Assembly: GCF_000720255.1 (NCBI RefSeq) | Contig: NZ_JOJE01000003.1 | Span: 248,001-312,000, forward strand | DNA: 64,000 bases | Origin: Streptomyces griseus subsp. griseus | GTDB taxonomy: Bacteria; Actinomycetota; Actinomycetes; Streptomycetales; Streptomycetaceae | Direction of reading: 5' to 3' | Shown here: in pieces, positions 63,193 through 64,000 of the stretch | Position numbering within the stretch: position 1 is the first letter of the stretch | How the letters are laid out: the number at the start of each line of letters is the position of its first letter | Notes under the pieces: model-generated | Databases searched by the model: none | Seen by the model: only the letters and a program-made list of their open reading frames with translations | What the model was told of the DNA's origin: nothing | Translations under genes and position numbers: made by a program

Positions 63193-63636
63193 ATGATTGC
63201 CGAGACCGTCTGTTCCGCCGTCTCCGCCGCCGGCCTGGGCATCGCGGTGGTCACGGCCTGGCGCAAGCGTTTCCTCACGGCCGCTCGTATCGCGGCCTAC
63301 GCCCTCGTGCCGCTCGGCCTGGTGATGACCGGTGCCGTCGAGTGGGTCGCCGAAACGGCCTTCAGCCCCACGGCGTGGGCCGGATTCGTGGTGCTCGGCG
63401 GGGCCTGGGTGCTCTTCACGACCACCCGGGCAGTGGAGCGCCGCCGCGGCGGGACACGCCGGGAGCGCAGGACCGCCCGGGCCGAGGCCCGCGGCGATGC
63501 GGTGGCCCCGACGGCCTCCGCTCCCTCCCTGGGGCAGGGTTCCCGCCCGGCCGCCAGGCCCGCCACCGCACCTCGCGGCGACTCGGCGGACGACTTCAGC
63601 GACATCGAGGCCATTCTGAAGAAGCACGGCATATGA
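63193..63636 (+). CDS. Conserved actinobacterial membrane protein
   Basis: 147 residues from ATG 63193 (TGGAGGACCGG upstream). Three hydrophobic segments (about 5-22, 31-50, 60-78) precede a basic stretch (ERRRGGTRRERRTARAEARG), a Pro/Ala linker and a short acidic/aliphatic C-terminal motif DDFSDIEAILKKHGI that looks conserved. The long frame upstream to 62941 is Pro/Arg-rich and lacks a binding site. Function unknown. Confidence 0.8.
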   Translation: MIAETVCSAVSAAGLGIAVVTAWRKRFLTAARIAAYALVPLGLVMTGAVEWVAETAFSPTAWAGFVVLGGAWVLFTTTRAVERRRGGTRRERRTARAEARGDAVAPTASAPSLGQGSRPAARPATAPRGDSADDFSDIEAILKKHGI

Positions 63637-63788
63637 CGGTCGCACGACCGCTGAAACGACACAGAACGCCCTGACCCGTGCGGAAATGATCTCGGCCAGA
63701 CAGTCGACGCGCGGTTTCCGGCTCACTCGCGTTCATTCGGGGGTCCGGATCGCGTCGGCCCCGTCACCTGCGCCATCATCGCCGCGAG

Positions 63789-63941
63789 ATGCTGGACACG
63801 ACACAGAGCGATGCCGCGCCGCCTCAGGACGAGCCTCGCGGATGCCTTTTCGCCCTTTCCCAGCCACCGCTGATGATCTTCCTTGCGGTGATCGGGTGTC
63901 TGCTGCTCATCGCTTCGCTGCACGATCTGCTGTTGCTGTGA
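63789..63941 (+). CDS. Small single-span membrane protein
   Basis: 50 residues: a polar N-terminus (MLDTTQSDAAPPQDEPRGC) then one membrane helix (LMIFLAVIGCLLLIASLHDL) and LLL stop. Codon third positions remain GC-biased through the polar part but drop in the helix. No Shine-Dalgarno site is visible before the ATG, so the start may be leaderless. The minus-strand frame over the same region is weaker. Confidence 0.5.
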   Translation: MLDTTQSDAAPPQDEPRGCLFALSQPPLMIFLAVIGCLLLIASLHDLLLL

Positions 63942-64000
63942 GCCCTACCCGCGGTCCCCGGCGCCACCCGCCGGGGCCGCGTCCACCTCAGACCTCAGGA

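Overview
This 64 kb window is a very GC-rich actinobacterial chromosome segment. Gene order and protein sequences are those of Streptomyces: argCJBDR, a separate argH, metNIQ, a cobalamin block, the Gly-Cys-Val tRNA cluster and pabB/pabC. From memory the order closely follows the S. coelicolor region running from pheT through argH to metN and cobA. It looks like core chromosome. No insertion sequence, prophage, CRISPR array or integrase was seen.

Layout. 1-458 is the 3' end of pheT, followed by a terminator and a 0.7 kb low-complexity spacer with a CCTGGC minisatellite. 1.2-11.8 kb is a run of independent genes: a SpoIIE-type phosphatase, an NsdA-like regulator, a NUDIX hydrolase with a TTA codon, a 3-hydroxybutyryl-CoA dehydrogenase, a GHL10-type secreted glycosidase, a divergent EamA/MocR pair whose start codons interlock, a GNAT and a histidine-phosphatase-fold protein lacking both catalytic histidines. 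11.9-17.3 kb holds a secreted GH51 arabinofuranosidase and a YfhO-like membrane protein. 17.4-22.2 kb is argC-argJ-argB-argD-argR behind an ARG-box promoter; argH lies at 33.1 kb behind its own ARG-box promoter.

22.5-29.8 kb is the most unusual block. A leftward five-gene set alternates two ferric-reductase-like flavocytochromes with two FMN-binding-domain proteins and ends in apbE, the enzyme that attaches FMN covalently to such domains. An OmpR-type two-component system diverges from it. Together they look like a flavinylated trans-membrane electron-transfer system with its own regulator. One FMN-binding gene carries a 127 bp repeat and two mutually compensating frame changes.

29.8-42.1 kb holds an L,D-transpeptidase, a truncated animal-type haem peroxidase, a PNPOx-like protein, a secreted two-domain protein with an Asn/Gly-rich linker, argH, an aldo/keto reductase, an autoregulated-looking TetR/MFS pair, a TTG-started acyltransferase, a glycerophosphodiesterase, an ECF-like sigma factor, a GNAT and two small membrane proteins. 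42.3-45.3 kb is the methionine importer metNIQ behind a cysteine-rich candidate leader peptide. 46.2-53.8 kb is cobalamin/sirohaem synthesis: cobL(cbiET), a 1538-residue protein with a very long disordered N-terminus fused to BluB and CobT domains, and cobA/cysG. The rest is a SpoU methyltransferase, a Ser/Thr kinase, small membrane proteins, a phosphotransferase, five tRNAs on the minus strand, pabB, pabC, a tandem GNAT, a DsbA-like protein and further small membrane proteins.

All functional calls come from reading motifs and family resemblance by eye; no database search was run.
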